From Rhipidocladum racemiflorum (taxonomy: Eukaryota; Streptophyta; Magnoliopsida; Poales; Poaceae), in contig CM070580.1 in assembly GCA_036346355.1 (NCBI GenBank), positions 31,888,874-31,952,873 on the forward strand: a DNA stretch of 64,000 nt, given 5' to 3'. Positions within the stretch are counted from its first letter, which is position 1. Every line of letters begins with the position of its first letter. The notes under the pieces were generated by a model. It was not told the origin of the DNA. It made no database searches and worked only from the letters and a program-made list of their open reading frames with translations. Shown here piece after piece: positions 10,056 through 21,495 of this stretch. A program made the translations under genes and the position numbers.

Positions 10056-10961
10056 ATGGATCGTTATTCGACAAAACCATGTGTGTTCGATGGTGTTGAT
10101 TTTCAGTTTTGGAAGGCCAAGATGGAGGCGTTCATCCAAGCACAGGGCTTCACAATTTGGGAGAAGGTCTACAAGCCATATGAAGTCCCTGCAAACGACA
10201 ACGTCAACGACACCAATCGCACACACGTTGAAGCAAATAGCAAAGCGCGCAACTTGATCATCCAAGGCTTGGGACGCAGCGACTTTGATCGTGTGGTTCA
10301 CCTTCGATCCGCATATGAGGTATGGAAATCTCTTTGTGATTACCATGAGGGTTCTAACACTGTCAAAGAGGTTCGCCAAGATATTTACAAAAAAGAATAC
10401 ATGCGTTTTGAGATGAAACCTAGTGAATCTGTAGATGACTTCTTTGCACGTTTCAATAAAATTCTTAGCAATCTACGTGCTGTTGGAGTTAGCTACACTG
10501 ATGCTGAAAATGCTCGACAATTGCTTAGTGCTTTGGACATGTCAGTGTGGGAGATGAAAGTAACATCTATACAAGAATCTACTACCATGAGCACACTCAC
10601 ATTAGATGTTCTTTACTCTAAGTTGAAAACTCATGAGTTGGATGTTCTTGCCAGGAAGGGTAACATTAAATCAATTGCTTTGATCTCTAACCCTAACATG
10701 TCAAATGCAAATTCTTCTTCTAGCTTTGCCTTGTCTTCCATGTCTTCTTTAACAGATGAGCAACTTGAAGAGTTTCCTGAAGAAGATCTGGCACTACTCT
10801 CTTCTCGCTTTAACAAAGCTTTACAGAATGTGAGAATGAGAAAGAGAGGTGGTCCTCCAAGATGCTATGAGTGTGGTGACCTCAACCATATTCGCACAAA
10901 TTGTCCTAAGCTTGCAGGAAAAACATCAAAGGAGGAGAAGGACAACGGCATGAAGGAATGA
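10056..10961 (+). CDS. Copia gag (N-terminal and zinc-knuckle part)
   Basis: I chose the ATG at 10056 because the codon before the track of homology starts as GTG at 10044, while MDRYSTKPCVFDG is the usual copia gag opening. The protein of about 301 residues has the UBN2/retrotrans_gag fold (FWKAKMEAFIQ, YEVWKSLCDYHEG, FFARFNKILSNLR). It ends with a CCHC zinc knuckle CYECGDLNHIRTNC near residue 275. A stop at 10959-10961 cuts it. The gag tail (SDVESESSEDD, CLMASS) continues in another frame at about 10965-11175, so a frameshift separates the halves. Gag forms the cytoplasmic particle that packages element RNA. Confidence 0.85.
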   Translation: MDRYSTKPCVFDGVDFQFWKAKMEAFIQAQGFTIWEKVYKPYEVPANDNVNDTNRTHVEANSKARNLIIQGLGRSDFDRVVHLRSAYEVWKSLCDYHEGSNTVKEVRQDIYKKEYMRFEMKPSESVDDFFARFNKILSNLRAVGVSYTDAENARQLLSALDMSVWEMKVTSIQESTTMSTLTLDVLYSKLKTHELDVLARKGNIKSIALISNPNMSNANSSSSFALSSMSSLTDEQLEEFPEEDLALLSSRFNKALQNVRMRKRGGPPRCYECGDLNHIRTNCPKLAGKTSKEEKDNGMKE

Positions 10962-13900
10962 GAAGAAAAGGTTCTCGTCAAGTGATAGGAAGAAGAAGAG
11001 CTTCATCAACCGCAAGGTGGTTCACCGAGTTCTTTCCGCTCTTGAACAAGTCAATTTGAGCGATGTGGAGTCGGAGAGCAGCGAAGATGATGCAACTCCA
11101 AGCAAGCATGATTTGATAGGACTATGTCTCATGGCAAGCAGCAAGGATAGCCTCACCGAGGACGATCACGACAAATGACTTCAATGAGGTAGATCCCTCT
11201 TATGATGAATTAGCTATTGCAGTTGCTCGTCTTGGAAAATTGCTTGACAAACGTGATAAGAAAATTAAGAAACATGATTTCATTATTGAATCATTGAATG
11301 CTGAAATTGCTAGACTTAAGACTTTGATTCCTAGTGATGATACTTGCAAATCATGTGACTTAATTTACAATGAGCTCACCTTGCTTAGGAAAGAACATGC
11401 TCTTTTGTTGCATCTAAATGAGAAAAATGAGAAACATGTTGTACATGCTAGTCATTTCACTGATGATTTGCATAGTTCAACTTCTTGTTCTAAATGCTCA
11501 ACTCTTGAATTAAAATTGAAAGATGCAAATGCTAGGGTTTCTCAATTAACTGATAATTTGCTTTCACATGAAATTCTCTCATGCTCAACTTGTCGCAAAC
11601 AAACAGGAAAAGTAGATGTTCCCTGCAATAATTGTTTAACTCTTGCTAAGAAAGTTGATTACTTGCAAAATTCTTTGGAACGTTTCACTAATGGCAAGAA
11701 GAAGTTGAACATGATTTTGGATCAATCTAAGGTTAGCACAAACAAGAGAGGTTTAGGTTTTGATCCTTATGCCACATATGAAACTAAACCTCGCCTTTGT
11801 TGTTCAAGCTCCTTGCAAAATTGAGTTATCTAATGAGCCTAAGAAAATTGCTTTTCAATCTGCTGGTTTTTATCTTCTACTATGATGAAAGCAAAATGTG
11901 CTTTTCTTGTTAAAGCTAAACATCATGTCAAGTACACTTGCACTCATTGTGGTAGAGATGGACACTTAGTAGATTTTTGCTTTAGACTAGCCAAACAAAG
12001 AAAAGAAGGAAAGAACTAAGGCTAGGTCAAAGTTCAAAGAAAGCACATTTTTATGCGCCTAGAGTGATGAAAACACCTTCTGTTCCTACAAACATGGGAA
12101 AAGGCAAATCTGATTTTGTGCATAAAAATTATCGTGTTGTGCCTCTTGTTGTGCGTCGTGTGTCTCGATCGATTCCCAAAAACTCATTCCTAACCCCAAG
12201 ATCTTGAGACCTCGACATGTGTTGTTGCTATGTAGGCTTCTCGCGCAAGGAAGGAGAACATATGGCTAGTGGATTAGGATGCTCACGCCACATGTCCGTA
12301 ATAAGAATTGGTTCTCCTCCTCACTCGTGCATCTCGTCTTTGAAAGTGTTACTTTTGGAGATGCTTCTTCCTCTTCTGTTGTGGCAAAAGGTACAATAAA
12401 GGTAAGTGACAAGTTTATGTTCAAAGATGTGGCTTTTGTTGAAAATTTGAAATATAACTTGCTTTCTGTCTCACAAATGCTTGATGAAGATCTTGAGATA
12501 AGCTTTAAGAAAAATGAATGCAAAGTGCTAGATGCTTCAGGTGATCTTGTGTTCAAAATTTCTCGTTTTGGAAGAGTCTTTAAAGCTGATTTTGATGCAT
12601 CACCTTCTTCTAAGCATAGGTGTCTAATCGCCAATGTTTCTAAAGATTTATTCTTTTGGCATCGTAGACTTGGTCATGTTGGTTTTGATCATCTTACTCG
12701 TATAAGTGGTTTAGATCTTATACGTGGCTTGCCTAAGCTTAAGAGTGATAGCAATCTAGTATGTTCTTCTTGTAGACATGGTAAGATGATTGCAGGTTCA
12801 CATCCACCTCTTACCATGGTGATGACAAACGCTCAGACAGCTTCTACATCTTGATACAGTTGGACCATCTCGAGTTCAATCCTTTGGAGGCAAATGGTAT
12901 GTGCTTGTGATTGTTGATGATTTTTCTAGATACTCTTGGGTATACTTTATGGCATCTAAGGATGAGGCTTTTAGTCATTTTAGAAGTCTTGTTCTTAGTC
13001 TTTCTTTTGATCATCCAGGAGCTCTCAAAGCTATTAGAAGTGATAATGGAACTGAATTCAAAAATGCTTCTTTTAATCACTTTTGTCTTGAAAAGGAATT
13101 GATCATCAATTTTCATCACCTAGAGTGCCTCAACAGAATGGTGTAGTTGAAAGGAAAAACAGAACATTGGTTGAGATGGCTAGAACCATGTTAGATGAAC
13201 ATCACACTCCTAGGAACTTTTGGGCTGAAGCTATTTCAACTGCTTGTTATGTTTCAAACCGTGTGTTTTTTAGATCAAAATTGGGTAAGACTCCATATGA
13301 GCTTCGGTTTGGACATAGACCTTCTGTTTCTCACTTTCGAGTTTTTGGATGCAAATGCTTTGTCTTGAAATCTGGAAATCTTGATAAATTTGAAGCTAGA
13401 TCAATGGATGGTTTTTTTCTTGGATATCCTGCTCATACTCGTGGCTATCGTGTGCTTGTTTTGGAGACTAACAAAATTGTGGAAACTTGTGAAGTTACTT
13501 TTGATGAGGCTAGTCCAGGCACTAGTCCAAGTGATGCAGTGCAGCGCATACATTCAGGGGGAGAAAATCTTTGAAGATGATGATGATGTTGAAGATGAGG
13601 TCTTGACTCCTCCTAATGCACAACAAGATGTAGCACCTTTGGCACCTACTACTACATCACCTACAGCTAACCATCCTCAAGCTACAACATCATCTGTACA
13701 TGCTGAAAATGAAGAAGGAGAAGGAGAAGTCTCAGAAGCCAATGCTCCCTTGTACATTCAAAAAATGCATCCATCTGAACAAATGATTGGAGACCTAAAT
13801 GAGAGAGTCACTCGATCCAGGTTTATTCATTCTGACACTCATGCTCATTCCGCTTTAGTTGCTTCTTTTGAACCCAAAGATATATCTCATGCATTATCGG

Positions 13901-15399
13901 CCGAATCTTGGATCAATGCCATGCATGAAGAAATAGAGAATTTTGAACGAAATAAAGTTTGGAAACTTGTCTCACCTCCTCCAGATTTTAATGTTATTGG
14001 AACTAGATGGGTTTTCAAAAATAAACAAAGTGAGGATGGTGTTGTTGTTAGAAACAAGGCTAGATTGGTTGCTCAAGGTTACACTCAAATTGAAGGCTTA
14101 GATTTTGATGAAACCTTTGCTCCTGTTGCTAGAATTGAAGCCATTAGAATCCTTTTAGCTTTTGCTGCATCCAAAAGTTTCAAATTGTATCAAATGGATG
14201 TGAAAAGTGCTTTTCTTAATGGCTACATAAATGAGGAGGTTTATGTCAAGCAACCACCTGGTTTTGAAAATCCAAAGTTTCCAAATCATGTGTTCAAACT
14301 ATCAAAAGCTTTGTATGGTTTGAAACAAGCACCTAGAGCATGGTATGATAGGCTAAAAACCTTTTTACTTGAAAAGGCTTTTTAATGGGAAAGGTTGACA
14401 AAACTCTCTTTTACTCAAGCAAGGCAATGATCAACTATTCGCTCAGATTTATGTTGATGATATTATCTTTGGTGGTTCATCTCATGTTTTAGTGTCTAAG
14501 TTTTCGAAACAATGAGGAAGGAGTTTGAGATGAGTATGATGGGTGAGTTGACATACTTTTGGGATTTCAAATCAAGCAAACGAAGGATGGTACTTTTGTA
14601 CATCAAAGCAAATACACGAAAGACTTGCTACATCGCTTTGGAATGGAAAACAAAGAAGCCGATCATGACACCCATGGAGAGCACTTGCGCGCCTTGACCC
14701 TGATGAAGATGGTGAGCCAGTTGATCAAAAGGAATATAGAAGTATGATAGGTTCACTTTTGTACCTCAACGCATCAAGGCCGGATATACAATTTCTTTGT
14801 ATGCTTGTGTGCTCGTTTTCAAGCTTCCCCACGTGCTTCACATCGACAAGTCATCAAAAGGATTTTCAGTATCTTCATGGAACTCAAGATTTTGGCATTT
14901 GGCTTTCGCTTCCTCATGCATTAGTTTGAGATCTTTTTCTGATGCTGATTTTGGAGGATGTAGAATTGATAGGAAGAGCACTTCTGGTTCATGTCACTTC
15001 TTGGGAAATTCTCTCATTGCATGGTCATCTAGAAAGCAATCTTCTGTTGCACAATTAATCTTGAATCAATATGTGGTCTTTGCTAGTTGTTGTTCTCAAA
15101 TTCTTTGGATAGTAGCTACACTTAAAGATTATGGGGTTAATTTGGATAGTGTTCCTCTTTTGTGTGATAACACTAGTGCAATTTGCATTGCTAAGAACCC
15201 CGTGCAACACTCTAGAACAAAACACATTGACATCAGATTTCACTTTCTTAGAGATCATGTTGAAAAAGGCAACATTGTGCTTCATCATGTGGATACTGAA
15301 CATCAATTGGCAGACATTTTCACAAAACCTTTGTCTTCTTCTCGTTTTGCTTTTATTCGGGGAGAACTTGGAATTGTTCATCCAATGGGATTATTTTGA
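10962..15399 (+). pseudogene. Copia gag tail and pol polyprotein, frameshifted
   Basis: Blocks in order: a coiled-coil Cys-rich gag tail (11240-11822); a degenerate second CCHC finger at about 11940-11990; the gag-pre-integrase domain (about 12411-12800) with the HH-CC finger (HRRLGHVGFDH, CSSCRHGKM); the integrase core (12901-13570) with VDDFSRYSWVYF, SDNGTEF and PQQNGVVERKNR; reverse transcriptase (13880-14500) with MDVKSAFLNG and YVDDIIFGG; and RNase H (about 14930-15330) with DADFGGC, ending ADIFTKPL. At least six changes of frame or stops separate these blocks, including 12854, 13130, 13570, 14385 and 14560. No clear protease block was found in an open frame. The many one-base indels could be decay or sequence error. 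Confidence 0.85.
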
Positions 15400-16522
15400 G
15401 AGGGAATTTTCTTGCCAAGTTCTTTCACTTAATGAGCTCACTTTATCATATTTCTTTATATGTTATGTAATTGAGCTAATATATAATTGTCTCACTTGAA
15501 CTAAAAATGACATTGCGAAATTCCCTGGACTGATTGCCTATAGCTAAATACTCTGTGATATCTCACTCTTCTAGGCTTGATATTGAATCTTCTTGACAAA
15601 TTTGGGCTATGAAGCAAGTGTGGTTTCAACTTTACTCTTTCATAAGACCTTTTAATCACTTTTGCATGTTTATAATCAAAGAAAAATGAAAAGAAAAGGG
15701 AATCAATAAAAAAGGGTTGTTAAAAGCAAAAGCCTCAAGTTATGAGCTTCAGGATGCTTTCCCTAAAAGATAAGATGTATGCTTCAAGCATGCCATTCCC
15801 TCAAAAGACAAGATGTATGCTTCAAGCATGCCACTCCAAGGAAATAAAAGAAGTATGCTTCAAGCATGCCACATGCAATTCTTGTTTAAAGATTAAATTG
15901 GTCCACTAGATTGGAGTTGAAACTACTTGCTCGCCCTGATTTGTTATTTGCTTCAACTTTGAGCCTTTGTTTTTCTACTAAAGGTTTTGCTTAGTACTTG
16001 GCTATAGTTGACTGAATTGAGGTTGAGATGCATGTCATTCCCTAACTTGTTAAAATCACATCAAGATCATGTATTTGGCATATTATGTGATATATAAGGT
16101 TATATGATCGAATGAGCTCATCTTTTCCTATTTTGGCACTCCCTTGTTTCTCTTGGTGAAATCATTGTTTCAGGAAAAATTTTGAACCTGTTCTCTCTTT
16201 TACTCTTGATGAATCCATTGTCAAAGGGGGAGAAATTTGGAAATCTTTCTTTGAAAAGTTTAAAGAAAAAGGGAGAGTTGTATTTGGAAATTTGAGAATT
16301 TTGGGAGAAGTTTGGAGAATTTTTGAAATTTTTGGGCGCATTGCACATTCACACACATTTTCATTCTCAGGGGGAGATTTTGTTTTGCATTTTGGTCAAA
16401 GAGGAATTTCTGTGTTTTCTTACTTTGGTCTTTGATCCTTTGGATTTCAAAATCTTTGGTAAAGTGAATGCCAAATGATCATTTCTAAGTGGTGTTGCCA
16501 ATGTTTTCATCAAAGGGGAGAT
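15400..16522 (+). other. Post-pol noncoding region of the copia element, with polypurine tract
   Basis: There is no coding signature. Several purine runs occur (AAAGGGGGAGAAA near 16218, AGGGGGAGA near 16370). The one adjoining the right LTR, AAAGGGGAGAT at 16512-16522, is the likely polypurine tract for plus-strand priming. SIRE-type elements often carry an env-like or spacer region here; I see no env-like frame. Confidence 0.7.
15778..15871. repeat. Three near-palindromic 18-bp words at 38-bp spacing
   Basis: TATGCTTCAAGCATGCCA occurs exactly at 15778-15795, 15816-15833 and 15854-15871. Inside it, ATGCTT and AAGCAT form an inverted repeat with a one-base centre. The linkers differ, so the core is better kept than the 38-bp unit. 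Confidence 0.85.
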
Positions 16523-18337
16523 TGTGAAATCATGTGCTGAAAAATTGGCTTTGAACTGAAAAATTAACTTAGAATTGGATTTGCAAAATGTGCTTGTGCA
16601 TGTGTTTGACAATTTGACAAGAAACAGTAAGTTACGCATTAGCGCCGGACAAAGTTCTCAAGAAAGCAAGAAGTTTCCCATCTGCGACGACGGTGTTTTT
16701 GGGTCTGTTGTGAACATGTTTTTGAGCCCATGATCGAAGTCATTTTCACATGTACAACGGACAGTTTTCTTGGTCCGTTGTGAACAAGCTTTTCGGTTTG
16801 GATAATTTCTTGGAACCAAGATTTTCACATGTACAACGGACTAATTCTTTTGTCCGCTGTGAATGGATTTTTAGGGTTTTACTTTTGTGAAACCGAAGCG
16901 TGGCACGCTTGCGGACAAGCTTCCGGGGTCCGCTGTGAACTTGTTTTGAGCTCATGACCAAGCCATTTTGCATGTACAACGGACCAACTTTGTTTGTCCG
17001 GTGTGAAAGTGTTTTTCCGCGTTTGGTTGGCTTCTTGGAACAGAAACTTTTCCTTATACAACGGACCAACTTTGTTTGTCCGTCGTGAATGCGTTTTCGC
17101 TCAATTAGGGTTTTGAGCGATTTGGATTTGAATTTTGAATGTGAATTTGAAATTTGTAATGATTTCATGATGCTTCTTTTGAAGTGGACTTTATGCAATA
17201 CTCATGTGAGTAGTTGCATGGATTGACATTGAGTCAAGTCGTGGACTTGTGCTCGGATTTGTTTTATGGTTTGTTCATGTGCAGGTATTGCTCGAAGACG
17301 AATGTGGTCGATGACGGGACCGGAACTAGGTTCATGGAGGAACTGAGGTTCGGGACTAGGTTCAGGAGGAACCGAGGTCTTGGTGGTCAAAGATGTCATG
17401 CGGGACGTTCGGGCTAAGAGAATGGTGCACATGAAGAATGGTTAGTCACGTGAGAATGGCAGGAGGTCATTCGCGTGCAAAGTGTTAGTCACGTGAGTAT
17501 GGCAGGTGGCCATACGCGTGCAAAGTGTTAGTCACGTGAGTATGGTAGGGTTGCCATACGCGTGCAAGAGTTGTACTCGGCCAGGTTGGGCCAAGTAGAG
17601 TAGTGTTGGATACGGATTCCTTCTAGGGAATTGGAATCGTATTCAGAACTCCTTGTGGGTTGGTGCTTTAAATAGGTGGGGGGTCTCCTGTTGAAAGGCA
17701 CCAAGCAGAGCTGAGCGCATCAAGCCTTGAGCTTGGTTTTAGGGTTTGTACTCTTTTGATGAGAGTATTTTAGACAAGAAATAAAGATCAATTCTTCCAA
17801 GATTTTTGCGTGCTACAGTAACCACGTCGCTACAAATGATTTTCTCGCTTTGGTTCTTGTTTGCATGCTTGTTCTAGTTCTAGATTGGTTTTTGTTCTTC
17901 AAGTTTTATCTTGATTTGATCCATCAAAAACCTCTCTAGGGTATTGATCTAGTGTTTCTCAAAGTCTAGTTGATCAATCTTTTGTCGTTCTTGTTTAATC
18001 TTGAAGTTTTGATTAGATTGATTCTCGTCAAGTTCTGGATCAGCAAGCTTGCGAAGCTCATAACTTTTGATCCGTAAGTCCGATCGAGCTGATTCTTTTT
18101 GGGTTCGATTCGTATTGGAATCTAGTTTCTTGTGTCCAAATTTCAGATTGTTTCGATGGTTGGATCTCCGGGAATTCTCGTTTTACCAAACCTCTGTCAT
18201 TCTGTTTTTGTCGAAAACGAGGCAATTATTTGGTTCTGTTTTGGGGTGAACTTTTAATAGGTCAAGAATTTGGTTTTAGCTTCCGCACAATCATTCACCC
18301 CCCTCTGATTGCTATATTCGTATATTTCGATCCTACA
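16523..18337 (+). repeat. Right (3') LTR of the copia element, 1815 bp
   Basis: It starts TGTGAAATC directly after the polypurine tract and ends CCTACA before the ACATT duplication. It carries the same hairpin array, G-box repeat, TATA-like site and AATAAA as the left LTR. Confidence 0.95.
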
Positions 18338-18342
18338 ACATT

Positions 18343-19436
18343 GGACTAGGTCTAAATTGTCAAGCACATAGATAGGGAAACAAATGGCATAAATTGTGCT
18401 TTTCATGGCATTCTGGGGGTTCAATGGAAGATTGCATGTAAGAGCAACAAAACCCCTTCTCGTTGTCTTGAGAATCGTAGATGGTGATGAGAAGTTGGCA
18501 ATTCCTAAGGTTGCTGCAAGCATGGATGTTGCAAGGTAAGTTATTGGGCTGATGACTATGAGAAGGCAGAAGGTTGCTTCGCAATGAAAGTAGCAATCAA
18601 GGACTAGTCAAAAAAGAATCCTCGTAAGTAATGTTTGAAGTTTCCTCCATATAATCTTCCTATGTTTAAAGCTCTAATATGTTATATATGCTTTTGTAGT
18701 TCTTTGGTGGGGATCATATGGTGGTCTTACTTATGAGCTTCAATCTTTAGCAAAGAGCATAGTTAGTCTTTGTGTCTCAACCTCTGGATGTGAGTGGAAT
18801 TGGAGTACATTTGAGTTTATAAGTGTATAACATATACTAAATATTCAAGAACCTTTATCCTTGAGAGTTGAGATGCTTTGATAATGAGTATTTTTCCTTA
18901 TTGTTTTCACCTGTCATATTCACACCAAGAAAAGGAACCGGTTAGAGCACCAAAGATTGGACAAATTGGTGTACATTTCATACAACTAGAGGATGGCAAA
19001 TAGGTTTCAACAATTGCATGAGGAAGGGTATAATGGAAAGTGATCTAACCCATTAGTCCTAGAAGAGTTTGATTGGGAGAATGAGTGGGTTGACAAGAAT
19101 GCCAAACCTAAAAAGGTCCATCAAGGGGAAGATATTATTTGGACTCAAGTTGATGAAGCCATCGGTGCATCGCATGGTGGATCACACAACTTTCGAAGCG
19201 CAATCCAATGAATCCACATCCACCTAGTAGGGATGAAGCCTTGGAGGAGCTTGAAGTTCAAGAGAATGATGAGGAAGAAGCACTTGTGGAGTCCAGGGCT
19301 GATGATGAAGAAGATGTTGAGGATGATTTTGGCAAGAGTCCAGCAAGTAGTCCCCATGACAGCAATGATGGATCAGAATCAAATGGTGAGAACAATGTCA
19401 TGCTTGACATGGATCATTTTAGCTCGGGTGACTAAT
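18343..19436 (+). pseudogene. hAT transposase, 3' part (dimerisation domain and acidic tail), decayed
   Basis: After the copia target duplication the hAT gene resumes. About 18700-18820 reads WWGSYGG, LAKSIVSLCVS and TSGCEWNWSTF, the hAT C-terminal dimerisation region. About 18960-19200 continues with LDKLVYI and VLEEFDWENEWVDKN. At 19208-19436 an acidic tail (EENDEEEA-type, DDEEDVEDD) ends the frame. Stops and frameshifts lie between the blocks. Together with 6990-8171 this is one gene split by the retrotransposon. Confidence 0.75.
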
Positions 19437-20107
19437 TTGAGGCGGCTTTGATGAGGATGTTTTGGATTTGGACTTTGGTGTTGGACATTTGGTGATTTGT
19501 CGAGATGTGGCTTATGAGGCTTACTTTTGCCCTATTTGAACTTAAGAACTTGATGTCCTAATATTTTATCATTGTTGTCATTAAGAACTCGTTGCTTAGT
19601 TGTGCTAATTTGCTACCTTATTTATTTTCGTGATGTATTTTGCTTGCTATGTTATTGTTTGCTATCATGTTTGTGGTTATGTGCAATATGCATATTTTGC
19701 ATACGTCATACATTGGTAAATTTCTGTCGTAATATTTATTTACTTGCAGAATGGTCATTTGATTAGATTACTATATTGTTCAAGTTTTTTTCAAGTCCGT
19801 CACTAAGTCATCACTTATTGCTCTATTCTCTATCCTTCGAAATTTCAGGGTATTGCGGCTGTTGACTTACCACTAAATTTCAAAGAAAAGAATGCGCCAA
19901 GAAAGTGATGTGCTTATGTGTTCTTCTCTTTATTTCATGCAAAATAGTACATAAACATGTTTTAAACTATTGATAGAAGCATAGAACCGCTCAACTTAGT
20001 GTGCTGGAATTTCTGCTATCTAGTCCAGACTAGCCATCGATTAGTCGTCTAAGTCGATAAGTTGCCCCTATGATGACTCAACTTGACTTGATGACTTAAT
20101 AACTATA
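19437..20107. other. 3' noncoding end of the hAT element
   Basis: AT-rich DNA ending in subterminal GACTAG/CGACT words and the right inverted repeat. No gene. Confidence 0.7.
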
Positions 20108-20586
20108 GATAATTCACTTGAACAAAATGTTGAAAGATAGAACAAGATGGTATATGGTTTAGTGCCTTAGTTTGGCACACATTTTTCTCTACACATTCTT
20201 AGTGTTTTACTTTACCTGTTATGGGTAGACCTGGGCAATGGGTTGTGTCTTTTTGGGCTAGCCCTCGGTATGGTCGGCCCAGCACAACCTAAATCATTGT
20301 ACGACATGGATGTTTTCAGGTTGGGCTGGTCTTGCACGGATGAATGATGGCTATGTTGGGCCTAGAAACTCAGCACGATGGGCAACACGCATGACCAATT
20401 GAGTCGTGCCTGGGCTAGCCCAGCACGAAAGTGGCCATTTCGTAAAAACATCCTATCTACAGCCCAGCTCATCATCAACTACTCTACTCTAGTGGCCCAG
20501 ACTATCATCAAATACTACCTCTCCCCTTCGCCTCCTCCTATGACTCATCCGATGTAGTCATCATCTCCCTCGTGCCTCCGTCATAT

Positions 20587-20609
20587 CCTCTCTCTCTCTC
20601 TCTCTCTCC
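20587..20609. repeat. TC microsatellite
   Basis: An uninterrupted run of about eleven TC units. Confidence 0.9.
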
Positions 20610-21036
20610 TCCACCCCTGCTTCCTCCATGCTGACCTGAAACGCATGAACGGTCTGGATATTAGGGAGTAGTTAGCATAAATACATGTTGTTATTGTACT
20701 CGTTTCCTTACCAGGGCATACACTACCACAAAACTACATATTGATGACGCTCTATCAGTGACGATTTTATTTGAACCGCCACAAATAGCATTATTAGTGG
20801 CGGTTCTAAAGAAAAAACGTCACTAATATTCTTCCCGTCTAGAACCGCCACTGATAATATTATCAGTGGCGGTTTTTGGCAAACCGCCACTGATATCTGT
20901 AGTTACCTAATTTTGTTTTTAAACTGTCATAAAATTAAAAACTGGTAATTTGAGTTAAATTGAGCATGACATAGGTGCTCTAAATTTAACTAAGTGTCTA
21001 ATTTTATCATGACATGAATGCTTAGTTGAAATTGGA

Positions 21037-21212
21037 CACTTAGTTGAAATTTGAAGCACCTATGTCATAGTAAAATTGGACACTTAGTTGAAATTTGAAG
21101 CACCTATGTCATAGTAAAATTGGACACTTAGTTGAAATTTAGAGCACCCATGTCATGGTAAAATTGAGCACTTAGTTGAAATTTGAAGCATCCATGCCAT
21201 GGTAAATTCAGA
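21037..21212. repeat. Four tandem 44-bp repeats inside the CACTA element
   Basis: Units start CACTTAGTTGAAATTT at 21037, 21081, 21125 and 21169, an exact 44-bp period. The first two are nearly identical; the last two differ at a few bases. A partial unit precedes them at about 21020. Confidence 0.9.
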
Positions 21213-21280
21213 GTATAAGAATACTAAAATTAGTGCTAGGGTCCTTTGTGAGGTTAAGGGGAGGGGGCACGTTATATTTC

Positions 21281-21397
21281 AAATGTGATTATACCAACGC
21301 TCCGGTACTAGATCATATAAGAACTCTGAAGTTAAGCCTGCTTGGGCGAGAGTAGTATTAGGATGGGTGACCTCTCGGGAAGTGCTCATATTTGAAT
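21281..21397 (+). pseudogene. 5S rRNA-derived sequence, near full length
   Basis: The segment aligns by eye with plant 5S rRNA from the GATCATACCA-like start to the GGGAAGT-like 3' part. The internal control region is best kept: GAAGTTAAGCCTGCTTGGGC (A-box region, one change) and GGATGGGTGACCT (intermediate element and start of the C box). The 5' half is more diverged. As a gene it is a pseudogene, but the pol III promoter elements are recognisable. Confidence 0.8.
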
Positions 21398-21418
21398 TAA
21401 AATTGGTGGTAAAACTCA

Positions 21419-21495
21419 CTAGTTAAGCGTGCTTAGGCAAGAGTAATACTAACTAGGATGGGTGAGGGTGACCTCCCAGAAAATATCTTCGTTTT
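21419..21495 (+). pseudogene. Second, 5'-truncated 5S rRNA-derived sequence
   Basis: AGTTAAGCGTGCTTAGGC followed by ACTAGGATGGGTGA and GTGACCTCCCAGA matches the 3' half of 5S rRNA, with a small internal GGGTGA duplication. It lies 22 bp after the first copy in the same orientation. Confidence 0.75.

Larger units (their letters stand above)
8177..18337 (+). mobile_element. Ty1/copia LTR retrotransposon, SIRE/Maximus-like, inserted in the hAT element
   Basis: LTRs lie at 8177-10003 and 16523-18337, each starting TGTGAAATC and ending ATCCTACA. The 5-bp target duplication ACATT is exact (8172-8176 and 18338-18342). An initiator-tRNA-Met primer site follows the left LTR, and a polypurine tract precedes the right one. 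Domain order is gag, integrase, reverse transcriptase, RNase H, which defines copia. Long 1.8-kb LTRs, a long gag tail and an extended region after pol point to the SIRE/Maximus lineage. The target lies in the hAT transposase, so this insertion is younger than that element. Confidence 0.95.
6120..20107 (+). mobile_element. hAT-like DNA transposon split by a copia insertion
   Basis: The ends match as inverted repeats: CATAGTTATCAAATCAT at 6120 and the complement of TATAGTTATTAAGTCAT at 20107. They are flanked by GATAAGTC (6112-6119) and GATAATTC (20108-20115), an 8-bp target duplication with one mismatch, as hAT elements make. Subterminal DNA on both sides repeats GACTAG/CTAGTC and CGACT words. 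The interior holds a decayed BED/DUF659/hAT transposase in two pieces (about 6990-8171 and 18343-19436), separated by the copia element at 8177-18337. Without the insert the element would be about 3.8 kb. Confidence 0.85.

Noticed and set aside
21281..21397. Functional 5S rRNA gene
   Set aside because: Too diverged in the 5' half, single and inside a CACTA element, not in a 5S array.
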